From positions 19,091,274 through 19,155,273 of the forward strand of contig OZ038315.1 in the NCBI GenBank assembly GCA_964035775.1: a DNA stretch of 64,000 bases, in the 5' to 3' direction. The stretch's first letter is position 1. Every line of letters begins with the position of its first letter. The notes beneath the pieces are model-generated. The model saw nothing but the letters and a program-made list of their open reading frames with translations, was not told where the DNA came from and ran no database searches. Shown one piece after another: positions 50,484-63,057 of the stretch. This stretch comes from Osedax frankpressi (Eukaryota; Annelida; Polychaeta; Sabellida; Siboglinidae). Position numbers and translations under genes: made by a program.

Positions 50484-53400
50484 GTTGATTTTTCTATTAT
50501 AAATCTGTAAAATAAATGTTATTGTAATTAATTTGTAATTATAATATATATGAGTTACTTATAACTTATTTAATGATTACTTATATACTTATTAATTATC
50601 ACTAAATAAGTGAATTGTAAGGAACAGGAATTCATGAAGGTGTTATTTTCACATCCTTAAATGTAAAGAAGTTTTACTAATCAATCTAAAGTTAAAATAA
50701 AATCGTCTCGTAATGATCATCTAACCAAATTTCATCTCACCTAATCTACATACAAGACTAATAATGTTTAGTAGTGCCCTATAATTTACCAGCATAATAC
50801 TGCATGCAATACTTTCTAGCGACAAATAGAATAATGGATTATGGTGATGATTTTATGATCAGGTTCGAATTAAAAAGATAAACATGCAATAATACAGAAT
50901 GAGACAAATATAATGTTCGTTTAGTTACTGATTGAAGAAATAATTTTTTAAGAATTCATTCCACATATCTGATAGAACAAATTCGTGTAAATGTTCATTA
51001 AAGCATAATTTATTAATCCAAGGCAATCTACCCAGAAATTAATACAAATTAGCTTTAAAAGATGGTTCAGTAGATGAATTATAGAGATGTTGTTAAAATA
51101 AACTTGCAATTGGCGCGTAAATACACCATTCCAGATTTGAACACTCAATATGAATTAGCCTAACTACATTTTAAGGTTAAGGATAAATAAAGAAATGCCA
51201 CATTTGCCTTGTGATCATCAATATCCAAAATACAATTTGATATTTGGTAGTAAATAAAAGAATGATTAAAGTAATTTTGCATGCATAACTACTGTGCGAT
51301 TACAAGAAAAGTATTATATAATGAGGTGAGGTATATTAAGTTATTACCTAATCAGTATCATATTACATCGCAATTAAATCATACCCTTGTATTATATGTA
51401 GATGTGTATTAAATAGGTCACAAATATGTATTATATAATATATGAAATATTTATTGTATCAGTTATTTGCATAGGTATTCATATAAACTAATCCTAATAA
51501 TATATTATTATAATATGATTATAGATGTAGTGAACATTTAAAACAAGTTTTTTAGTTCACAATTATTAATCGTAATATTGACTTGATTACGGCATTTCTT
51601 CGATCACGATTGTATATTAATGTTTAAAGTGATTCAACATCCATTATATTAATTAATATTGTCCATAGTCAATGATATCTTTTAGGTTTAATAATGTTAT
51701 TAAGTATTATGTTATAATGCTTATGAATATTATACAATCATTAATATATGGAGTAATATAAAATATATACTGTTTTGATCAAAATGTGGTAGTCGGATAT
51801 AGTGGAAATATTCATTCTAGAGTAATATATAATATTTAAATCATATGTTACTCAGTAATATTTTGTCGTGAGTAAAATAAGTTATTAAATAATATATGAT
51901 GCATGCTTCATATATGATGCCTGAGGGCTGATCTGTTAAGATATTAACTATATATCATATCGATTTCAATATTATTTAAAATTGCCATGTTACGCGACAT
52001 AAGATAATATTTTATTCGTATATTAATTATGTAATATTACACTATAATGTATAGGCAATACACTAGTTTACTGAGTATATAGACTACACTTATTTATAAA
52101 TTAATGTTTTACAATTATTTTAATTATATTAATATAAGTGAAAATAGTTGACCTTTTATATAAATACCATAATTTAATGAATTTACAATTATTTAATTAA
52201 ATTGTAGGATTTATTTATTTATAATTTACATTGGCATTGACTAGATAGGCTGTGAAACATATCACATTGTTTACAAATAATTGTATTTAGCATTGGCTAG
52301 AAAGGCTGTGAAACATGCTACATTGTTTACAAATAATTTTATTTTTGTAATTTTCATGTCTTTGTGGTTCAAACATTGTTGATTAATAAATATAGATATT
52401 GCATTGATATCAATAGAACTTTTACTCTTTTACTTTTACTTGGCTTTTACTAGTTACCGTAAATAGAAAAATATGAGTAAAATGCAAATTTTACTCATAT
52501 TTAACATTTGTATTTTTTTTAATTTAGCCATAGCTAGAATTTGAGCATATATGCTATAGTAATACTATAGTTTACCAAAATTATTTCATAACAATATAAA
52601 TAAAGGGAAATGTATATATTTTTTAGTGTATTATATTTGTTTGACTATATATATAGAATAATTGGTAACTCGTGTATGTATAATATAATTATACATATAA
52701 AATATATTTTAATTTAGATTCTTATATATCAGCATACAATATCTAATATCATGTTTACTAATACAATATTATAGATAGCGAATACATTAATTAATACAAA
52801 TAATATAAATAATATAGATAAATTAATATAGATAATAATACTATTATAATAAAAAAATAACCCATGATGAGGATTTTATATTATACAAAGCAGCTATAAA
52901 GGAATATGAAGTTAAAGCTGATCAACATTATTTATTTATTTAAAGATACTTATAAATATAGCGTAATTCCAAAAGGTATCATATTTGAAATTTGTAAAGG
53001 GTTAAAAATATTTAAATTATCATGTTACCATTGGCAACACATTGAAATATATATATAAAATGTTGAATATACATAATAAAATTATTTTATAATCTATGAA
53101 AACTTAAAAAATATAATATAGATATATCAAATATAATAAAGTTTACATGTTTATATTATAAATTTTACCAATTACGAAGACTAATAGTATTCAAATATAA
53201 TATTAAATATGTATGATACGTTCAAAAAAATGACCTCTTTTAATATATATATATTTCGTAATTTGATAAGCAATGGTATATTAATGAAATATTTTAAGAA
53301 CATGTATATTTGTTATAATAGTATCAACAGATATTTCCAATTTCGTTACATATAGATTTTATGATCAATTTTAATATAAATAAATATTCATTTTCCACAT

Positions 53401-54453
53401 TATTTTATTTATTTATTTACATGGGTAACTAGTAGAAATTGTATTGATATCTATGCAATATATATATTTAATAATTAAAATATTTTAAACATGTATGAAC
53501 CACAAAGATAATCAAATAATAACATTTTTTGTAAACAATGTAGCACAGTTAACAGCATATCTAGCCAATGCCTATCTAGCCAATGGCCTTAAATACAATT
53601 ATTTGTAAACAATGTGGAATGTTTCACCGCCTATCTAGCCAATACCGATTACAAATTTTCGATTTAAAATCTCCTATTAATTTTCAGAAACCTGCAATAT
53701 GTATATATAGACACATTTTATATATTAAATACTTTTAAATTATTTTAATTTCTAAAATTGTAACTTTATTTTTTATAATATTAAGAAATATTTGATAATA
53801 ATACAAATTTTATTTAAATAATGTTATTAGCTTATATAAATAATATATATTATTATTTATTTTTAGGTAATAATTTTAGTTTCTTTGAATAATAGGGTCA
53901 AATAAATAAATTTAGCCTTTAGTTACATATTTTGTTTGGCAATCCGAAATGGTTATTTTTAGAGATAATTTGATAATTTTTATAAATCTATAATTAATAT
54001 TTAAATGCAATTTCATATATCGAGAAATAATCGATATTGTAATACATATATTGATTCTATACATTAATATTTATAATCTTATATTCAGTTACTATCGATT
54101 GTAGCTGTATTTCGGGCAGGATTATTTAGAAGTATGTATGGGTGTGTAATGTTCACATAAGTATTATTAATAATCGCCATCATTATAAATATTTGACAAT
54201 ATTTTATATATATAATGTGCTGACAACAAACCAAGTATTACATATTATATTCATAATAGGATATACATATATTATGTTCAGTATACCAGTGGGATGTTAT
54301 TTTTAATATTTAAAATAAAATAAATCTAATATTCTATAATGCATTAATATGTATTATTATAAGTGAAATATATTATATATTATAATTCTATTTAAATAGA
54401 AATATAACAATTTTAAATTTCTTATACATAATATTAATTTGTTAATTTTCATT
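50484..54453. other. Intergenic region between divergent NUP42 and fumarase
   Basis: AT-rich DNA with inverted-repeat element B at 52230-53650 and the promoters of both genes. The frame at 50948-51148 is not recognisable. Confidence 0.45.
52230..53650. mobile_element. MITE-like element B with about 150-bp inverted ends
   Basis: The left end (about 52230-52380) holds two tandem copies of a 55-60-bp motif around ATTGGCTAGAAAGGCTGTG and CATTGTTTACAAATAATT, then TTTCATGTCTTTGTGGTTC. The right end (about 53490-53650) holds the same parts inverted. The motif and its order match element A at 31268-32797. Part of the interior is also shared: TATCAACAGATATTTCCAA at about 53325 is the reverse complement of a stretch near 32345. 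No transposase frame was seen, so it is nonautonomous. Confidence 0.65.
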
Positions 54454-57400
54454 ATGCAGTTATCATCGAAGATTCGATATCTCACTAGGATTGCTGGTTG
54501 TAGAGAGCTAGTCGCACTCAGAACTGCATCTACCATTCCGTTCCACTACCAGGATATTTTCGAAACTACCAGAAAACCCGACGTTCCTTGGAAGAAACTT
54601 ACAGGTCAAGATAACATATTACTAAATACTTTATATCTCACGATATTTCATTATAATAAATTGTTAACTGAACAGTTTTAAAATACAAGTTAGCCATTTT
54701 CAATAATAATATATATATTTATTCCTAAAGGCCCGTTTACATTTATCGAAACGTGAAATTGGCGGAAAAAAATAATACGAATGAAAATAAAATATAGTTT
54801 TGACGTTGATTTGTAAGTGATCCTACGAAGAGTTCAAATATATTGTTATTTAAAATACAAATTAAAATAGAAATAATATTTAATCTTGAATGTCGAAAGT
54901 ATATCAACAATTTGATTTCATTGTTTATAAACATATTTGATTTTAATTAAAAGAATTTACTTTATTAACTCTGAAAACAAAGTAATTTGGTTTGGGTTTT
55001 TAGAATAGATAACTTATATTATTAAATCTATTTTAATAATTCATATTTTTGGTATTTCATAATAGTCTAGAATGTGTATTCAAAATTAAATTTATATTTA
55101 ATAACAACAATTTTATAAAATCTTTGATTTTACTAAGATTATGGTGAAAATATTTTCCATTAATGGTTCGAATCTATCGAAAATACATTTTAAAATTATG
55201 TCGTCTGTTTTAAATGTATAACATATATAACAATATGTTTTTATAACATATTTTTTTTAATAACATATGTATAACATAAATATATTAATTACTATATGTT
55301 TGATTGTAATTTTCAATTATCTTATTCTATATTTATTATATACACTGTCTTATTTTCCATCTAAAATATGAATATATTTATTTGCATATTAAAGTTAATA
55401 AATAGTTTTATGTTTATTTTCAAAGTCATTATTTGTACTATTTAGTAAATAATATTTACACAATATCAAATGTTTCAAGTGCCATTTAAACGTATCATCT
55501 TTAAAAATGGACTTTCTAATTCTAAAAATATATTATATATATATATTATTAGAAGTGTGAATAAACACAGTCGTAATATTGGCTTCACTCTCAAGAACGC
55601 TCTCGTAACGTGTTTGCAATCTTGCGTCGACCTCACCTGCAAACCTCTCGCCCCCGTCAGATAAATATGTCAGCGTTAAAGAGATCCAAGGTAGACGTAT
55701 CTTATCCGTTGAAAACGAGGCGCTCACTTTGCTGTCCGAACAAGCCTACATCGACATCGCCCATCTCTTGAGACCCGAACACCTACAGGTCTCTAGTCCT
55801 TCCCCCTTACTTGCTCTTCGTTCATTCTTTGTTAATAGTATGTAGTCATTAGTAATGTAACAACTACATAATAGTCATTTTAAATCAATTTCTATTGTAA
55901 TAAACACAATTTGAGTGTAACTTATAACATATAAATATCTTCTTATTTCAAGCTCATTCATCTTAATAATGATTTATTTGATATTCCTTTGTAATTATTT
56001 ATTTAATATACCTTAGTAATTATTTATTTAATATTCCTTTGTAGTTATTTATTTGATATTCCTTTGTAATTATTTATTTGATATTCCTTTGTAGTTATTT
56101 ATTTGATATTCCTTTGTAGTTATTTATTTGATATTCCTTTGTAATTATTTCTTTTCCCAACATCTCCTACAGCAATTAGCGAATATTCTGAAAGACGATG
56201 AGTCATCGGCGAATGATAAATTTGTTGCTCTGGAATTATTGAAGAATGCTAATATTGCTTCAAGTATGGTACTGCCCGGGTGTCAGGACACAGGTTCACC
56301 TTTAGCATGTAGACATGTAACTGTATATCTTGTTGGTTTTCAATAACAATTATTAATATTAGCGGTGAATTATATAAACTAATAATTAATATTATTATTA
56401 TACTGAAAAATGATGTATTTAATAATTTTAATCAAAATATAATTTTTTTTAGTAATTTTTATATTAATATATAAATAATATAATATAGGGATAATAGCTG
56501 TTTTGTATTCACTGTTACCTATACATATATACAAGTCTAACAATAAGATTAGAATTGGCTATCGTGGTTTGCAGGTACTGCCATCTGTATGGGAAAAAAG
56601 GGACAGTACGTGTGGACTGACGGCAGGGACGAATCCTTCATCTCGCAGGGTGTCTACAACACGTATACCAAGACCAACCTCCGGTACTCTCAGGTTGGCA
56701 TTTCTGTGTTGCACTCTTTGTTCAATTAGGAATATCTCCCAATCGCAACAGCAATTGCAATCGCTAAATGCTGCAATTAGTAGATCATATGATCTCGACC
56801 AGTCACCTACCCTATCACGTTAGTTCGTCCTCTATACCTCATAAGCTAACACTATTGACTCATTATACTCCATCACTCCTTACACCAAACCCTAATATTA
56901 AGTAATAATACTATTTCCTTGTAAATTCTCCTAATTTATTACTTAATAACCACATTGTTATTCTGAACAGCTAATCTATTAATCATCAAGTCATTATCTC
57001 CTTCAGATGAATTTATCTCAAGTGACTTAAATTCCACGACATCCAGACTACCATTTTCAGTGGCAATTTGCGTAAATATGCAATCTCAACCAATATACCA
57101 ACATCGAATAACCCTACTTCGAATGACACAAATCCCCATTATTTAATCTAAAAAAAAAGCTTTCCCACTACTCTACCCTATTGTGTATTACCCAACACTG
57201 TATACCAAACCTATATCACCACATAAGGTCACACCTATAAATCTGTAGGTCGCACCTCTAGAAATGTACAAAGAGAAGAATACAGGTAATAACCTACCCG
57301 CCCAGATTGAACTTTACCACACCCAAGGAAATGAATACCATTTCATGTTCATTGCCAAAGGTTAGCTATGAGTCCCCGACTACCTTCGCCACGCTCTTGT

Positions 57401-60400
57401 CTACGTAGTGACTTTGGTCTACTTTAGGCATAGCTCGTGTCTACGTAGTGACTTTGGTCTACTTTAGGCATAGCTCGTGTCTACGTAGTGACTTTGGTCT
57501 ACTTTAGGCATAGCTCGTGTCTACGTAGTGACTTTGGTCTACTTTAGGCATAGCTCGTGTCTACGTAGTGACTTTGGTCTACTTTAGGCATAGCTCGTGT
57601 CTACGTAGTGACTTTGGTCTACTTTAGGCATAGCTCGTGTCTACGTAATGACTTTGGTCTACTTTAGGCACCCTCTTGTCTACGTAGTGACTTTGGTCTA
57701 CTTTAGGCATAGCTCTTGTCTACGTAGTGACTTTGGTCTACTTTAGGCATAGCGCGTGTCTATGTAGTGACTTTGGTCTACTTTAGGCACCCTCTTGTCT
57801 ACGTATTGACTTTGGTCTACTTTAGGCATAGCTCTTGTTTACGTAGTGACTTTGGTCTACTTTAGGCATAGCGCGTGTTTACGTAGTGACTTTGGTCTAC
57901 TTTAGGCACCGTCTTGTCTACGTAGTGACTTTGGTCTACTTTAGGCATAGCGCATGTCTACGTAGTGACTTTTGTCTACTTTAGGCATAGCTCGTGTCTA
58001 CGTAGTGACTTTGGTCTACTTTAGGCATAGCTCTTGTCTACGTAGTGACTTTGGTCTGTCACTACTTCATTGTCACGTGGTCTCGTGAGTAGTATGGACC
58101 TTGTGGTAGTGAGAACTTTGTGTTTTTATCTTCTCTACAACATCCTTTAAATGTACAGGAGGTGGATCAGCCAATAAAACATTTCTCTACCAGGAAACCA
58201 AGGCCTTGCTGAATCCTAAATCTCTAATGGCATTCATTGAAGAGAAGATTAAGGTATGACTTGACTGTAATACAGATAATTATAGACTGTTATAAAGACT
58301 GCTATATAGACTGTAATACAGACTGCTATATTGAATGTTATAAAGACTGTTATATAGACTGTAATATAGACTGTTATAAAAACTATTATATAGACTGTAA
58401 TACAGACTGCTATTTAGACCGTAATACAGACTGCTATATAGACTGTAATACAGATAATTATAGACTGTTATAAAGACTGCAATATAGACTGTAATACAGA
58501 CTGTAATACAGATGGTATACAGACTGTTATATAGACTGCTATATAGACTGTAATACAGACTGCTATATTGAATGTTATAAAGACTGTTATATAGACTGTA
58601 ATATAGACTGTAATATAGACTGTTATAAAAACTATTATATAGACTATAATAAAAACTGTTATATAGACTGTAATACAGACTGCTATATAGACTGTAATAT
58701 AGACTGCTATATAGACTGTTATACAGACTGCTATATTATTACAATAATTTTTTTAATTATAAGTTTTTTTTTGTTCCATTTAATTATAAGTTTCTTCCCT
58801 TCATTAACACGTAACCTCCCCCTCTCTCGGAGAGCCTGTGAATAGATTCATACTTATCTTTCTATCTCCCTTGCCTTTCAGATCCTGGGATTGTTTAATT
58901 TCCTCATTACAATTTCCCATCCTCCTCAGACAATTGTAATAACTGAATATCCGTCCACTATCTCCTCTATTATCCCCTTAAGATTATTGGAACCTCTGTA
59001 ATACTTCATTACCATTTCCTCTTCCCTCAGACTCTGGGAACATCTGCTTGTCCTCCTTACCATCTCGCGATTGTGATTGGAGGAACTTCCGCTGAATCTA
59101 CTCTTAAAACTGTTAAACTTGCTTCAACTAAATACCTGGACAATCTGCACACCACTGGTTAGTTTGAAACCCTACAGTGTATGGGTATAGGTCCTAAACC
59201 CTACAGTGTATGGGTATAGGTCCTAAACCCTACAGTGTATGGGTATATGTCCTAAACCTACAATGTATGGGTATAGGTCCTAACCCTACAGTGTATAGTT
59301 ATAGGTTCTAAATCCTACAGTGTGGTTATATGTCCTAAACCCTACAGAGTATTGGTATAGGTCCTAAACCCTACAGTGTATAGTTATAGGTTCTAAATCC
59401 TACAGTGTATGGTTATATGTCCTAAACCCTACAGTGTATAGTTATAGGTTCTAAATCCTACAGTGTATAGTTATAGGTTCTAAATCCTACAGTGTATAGT
59501 TATAGGTTCTAAATCCTACAGTGTATAGTTATAGGTTCTAAATCCTACAGTGCATGGGTATAGGTCCTAAACCCTACAGTGTATGGGTATAGGTCCTTAT
59601 ACCTTTTTTTAATATCAATATAATTTTGGTGTTAATAAAATTTGTTCACCAAGAACCAATATTTCACACAGACTGTTTAATTTTAATAAATATATAATGA
59701 TCATAATAATAATATTTCATAAGCAAATGTCTGCGATGCAGAAAAGAACTAACCCTGTTCTTTTCTGCATAATACATACTAATTACATACTACTGATTAC
59801 AAAAATACCCCAGATTATCAAACTTCCCACGTTACCATCAAAGCATATCAAGAAAAACATTACGATCACCAACAAATTTAATCTTAAAATCCCTGACTTT
59901 ATAAAAACAGCTTTATACTGACCACCTTAACGTATAATTTACTAAAACATTAGTATTATATAAATTATAATTAGAATCTTATTAAAAATCCTTCTAAAAG
60001 AAATTGTTCACTAAACTTTGTATACCTACTTACTTTGTACGATTGCATTACTCAACATTACACCTGCCTTATATCTTAGCTACATTTTCCCTTACTAACT
60101 ACCAACTAAAATCCTACACTGAGTATTTTGCGATTGAAAATGTTAAATTCGTTCATTATAACAACAAATATCTAACAGAACTTATAAATAACCCCACACT
60201 AGACTCTACAATATATATAACATAACAATCAATAAAAACAGTCAATTTTAGCTAATTTTTATCACTGAATATGTCAAGAAGAAATTCTTAAATATTAATC
60301 CGATTTAGTAAACACAGCTTACAAGCATTTATTCATAAAAAATCATTTATTTCTAGAAATTCAACAAAAATAATAATAAATATGAATTATGAAATACGGA

Positions 60401-63057
60401 TAATACGACAGACTCATCTAAAACATCACTGAACCCAAACCTATTATTGAACTTAAAACTTGAACAGAATCACACATTAAGATTATAACAGAACATAAAT
60501 CAACACAATGGCTTAAAAGATAACTACACTATCAACATTAATATTATTAAGCAGACACCCTAATCATACACTATACACACCCTACATTGTATGGCCTACA
60601 AACCATATACACACCCTACACACATCCTACACACACCCTACACACACCCCACACACGCCCTACACACCATACACACAGCCTACACACATCCTACACATGC
60701 CACATACAACCTACACACACCCTAGAGAGCCTACACAGTGTGTAGTACACACCTCCTTCACACACCTTACACACACCCTACACACACCCCACACACACCC
60801 TACACACACCCTATACACCATACACACACCCTACATACCACACATACTCTACACACCCCCTACACACACCCTTCTCATAACTTATACACCCCCTACACAC
60901 CATACACACCCTACACACTCCCTACAGACTTCCTACACACCCTATACACATTCTAAATTGTATGGCCTACAAACCATACACACACCCTACACACATCCTA
61001 CACACGCCCAACGCAAACCCTACACACTACACACCCCACACATACCCTACACACTCCCTACACACTCCCTACACACTCCCTACACACCCCCTACACACCA
61101 TGCACACCCTACACACTCCCTACAGACTCCCTACACACCCTATATACACTCTACACACCCCCACACACACCCTACTCATAACTTACACACCTCCTGCACA
61201 CATACCTCCTACACACCATACACACCCTACACACTCCCTACAGACTCCCTACACACCCTATACACACTCTACACACCCCACACACACCCTACACACTCCC
61301 TACTCATAACCTAAATACCACCTACACACACACCCCCTACACACCCTACACACTCCCTACACACACACCCCCCCTACACACCATACACACCCTACACACT
61401 CCCTACACACACACACACCCTAAACACCATACACACCCTACACACTCCCTACAGACTCCCTACACACCCTACACACCCCCTTCACACCTACTACATATCC
61501 TACTCATCATACACACACCCCACACAGCCTACACCCCCTACACACCCCCTACACACACCCTACACACAACCTACACACACCTAGACAGCCTACACATTGT
61601 GTATTACACACCCCCTTCAGACATCCTACACACACCCTCACACTCTACACACACCACACACACTCCCTACACACCCTACACATACCCTACACACTCCACA
61701 CACACCCTACACACCCTACACCAACCCTACACACACCCCACACACAACCTACACACAGCTTACACACACCCTACACACACCCCACACACACTCCACACAC
61801 TCCCTACACACATACCCTACAATCCCCACACACTCCCTACACACACCCCACCCACTCCCTACACACATCCTACACATACCCTACAATCCCCACACACTCC
61901 CTACACACACTCTACACACACCCTACACACACCCCACACACTCCCTACACACACTCTACACACACTCTACACACACCCTACACACACCCCACATACAACC
62001 TACACACCCCACACACCTTACACACACCCTACACACACCCCACACACACCTCACACACCCTACACACACCCCACATACAACCTACACACCCCACACACCT
62101 TACACACACCCTACACACACCCCACACACACCTCACACACCCTACACACTCTACACACACCCTACACACACCCCACACACACCCCACACACACCCTACAC
62201 ACACCCTACACACACTCTACACACACCCAACACACCCTACACACCCTACACATACCCAATACACCCTACACTCACCCTACACACATACCCCACACACCCT
62301 ACACACACCCCACACACACCTAACACACCCTACACCAACCCTACACATACTCCACACACTCCCTACACACACCTACACACACCCCACATACTCCCTACAC
62401 ACACCCTACACACCCTACACACCCTACACACATCCAACACACCCTACACACCCTACACACACCCCACACACTCCCTACACACACTCTACACACACTCTAC
62501 ACACACCCTACACACACCCCACATACAACCTACACACCCTACACTCCCTACACCAACCCCACATACACCCTACACACACCCTGCACACCCAACACACCCT
62601 ACACACACCCTACACACACCCTACACACACCCACCCCACACATACCCTACACACACCCTACACACACCCTACACACCCTACACACCCTACACACCCTACA
62701 CCAACCCTACACACACCCTACACACCCTACACACCCTACACACACCCTACACACCCCCTACACACCCCCTACACACCCTACACCAACCCTACACACACCC
62801 TACACACCCTACACACACCCTACACACCCCCTACACACCCTACATACACCCTACACCTCACTAAAGGCAATGAACATGGTCGTGCATTTAGAGATCTTGA
62901 CATGGAGAGGAAAGTACTTAAATTATCTCAAGACATTGGAATTGGAGCTCAGTTTGGAGGAAAGTACTTCTGCCACGATGTAAGAGTGGTCAGACTTCCC
63001 AGACATGGAGCCAGTTGTCCAGTAGCTATTGGGGTCAGCTGTTCAGCTGACCGGCAG
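54454..63057 (+). CDS. Class I (4Fe-4S) fumarate hydratase, exons 1-8; 3' end outside window
   Basis: Exons 54454-54604, 55661-55788, 56173-56293, 56575-56693, 57249-57360, 58159-58253, 59031-59157 and 62867-63057 join in phase to 348 codons. The protein converts fumarate to malate. It starts [20 protein letters not shown], Arg-rich and without acidic residues until the last Glu, a likely mitochondrial presequence. It then has [158 protein letters not shown] and GVSCSADRQ. The three cluster cysteines of the family are present ([21 protein letters not shown]). E. coli FumA has about 200 more residues, so the C-terminal domain must be encoded beyond 63057, probably beyond the window. The only in-frame ATG in exon 1 sets the start. 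Introns and the presequence make bacterial contamination unlikely. Confidence 0.95.
55968..56150. repeat. 25-bp array in fumarase intron 2
   Basis: About seven copies of a 25-bp unit (GTTATTTATTTGATATTCCT plus TTGTA), ending about 20 bp before the acceptor of the exon at 56173. Its T-rich units provide the pyrimidine-rich upstream region. Confidence 0.9.
57396..58058. repeat. 40-bp array in fumarase intron 5
   Basis: About 16-17 direct copies of a 40-bp unit containing CTACGTAGTGACTTTGGTCT and ending in GCATAGCTCGTGT, or GCACCCTCTTGT in a variant subset. Copies are adjacent without spacers, so it is not a CRISPR. The first eight copies are nearly identical and later ones vary more. Confidence 0.96.
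58258..58737. repeat. Degenerate 11/22-bp array in fumarase intron 6
   Basis: Repeats of TATAGACTGTAATACAGACTGC and relatives begin right after the donor at 58254 and fill the first 480 bp of intron 6. A 78-codon Tyr/Asp/Cys-rich frame across it is low complexity. Confidence 0.9.
59161..59606. repeat. 29-bp array at the start of fumarase intron 7
   Basis: About 15 copies of a 29-bp unit (CCTACAGTGTATGGGTATAG plus GTCCTAAAC) starting 3 bp after the donor. Two subtypes differ at GGGTATAGGTCC versus AGTTATAGGTTC. Confidence 0.95.
59607..60560. other. Fumarase intron 7, unique AT-rich part
   Basis: Nonrepetitive AT-rich intron sequence between two arrays. The frames at 59697-59921 and 60004-60225 have no recognisable domain. 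Confidence 0.45.
60560..62862. repeat. 2.3-kb (ACACCCTAC)-type array in fumarase intron 7
   Basis: Degenerate 9-13-bp units built from CACCCTACACA, CACCCCACACA and CACTCCCTACA fill 2.3 kb with no T-poor gap and run to 4 bp before the acceptor AG at 62865-62866. Higher-order duplications of roughly 100-330 bp are visible (for example, the segment near 60960 repeats one near 60600). Thr/His/Pro/Tyr frames of up to about 500 codons cross it and one runs on into the true exon. Confidence 0.97.

Noticed and set aside
57396-58058. CRISPR-like regular repeat
   Set aside because: The 40-bp copies are directly adjacent with no unique spacers, and they lie in a eukaryotic intron.
60560-62862. Possible interstitial telomere (CCCTA motifs)
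   Set aside because: The unit is 9-13 bp, centred on CACCCTACACA with CCCCACACA variants, not a clean (CCCTAA)n or (CCTAA)n tract.
54454-63057. Bacterial contamination or fresh horizontal transfer as source of the fumarase
   Set aside because: Eight exons with consistent phases, a likely mitochondrial presequence and eukaryotic neighbours argue against it, though an old transfer cannot be excluded without a phylogeny.
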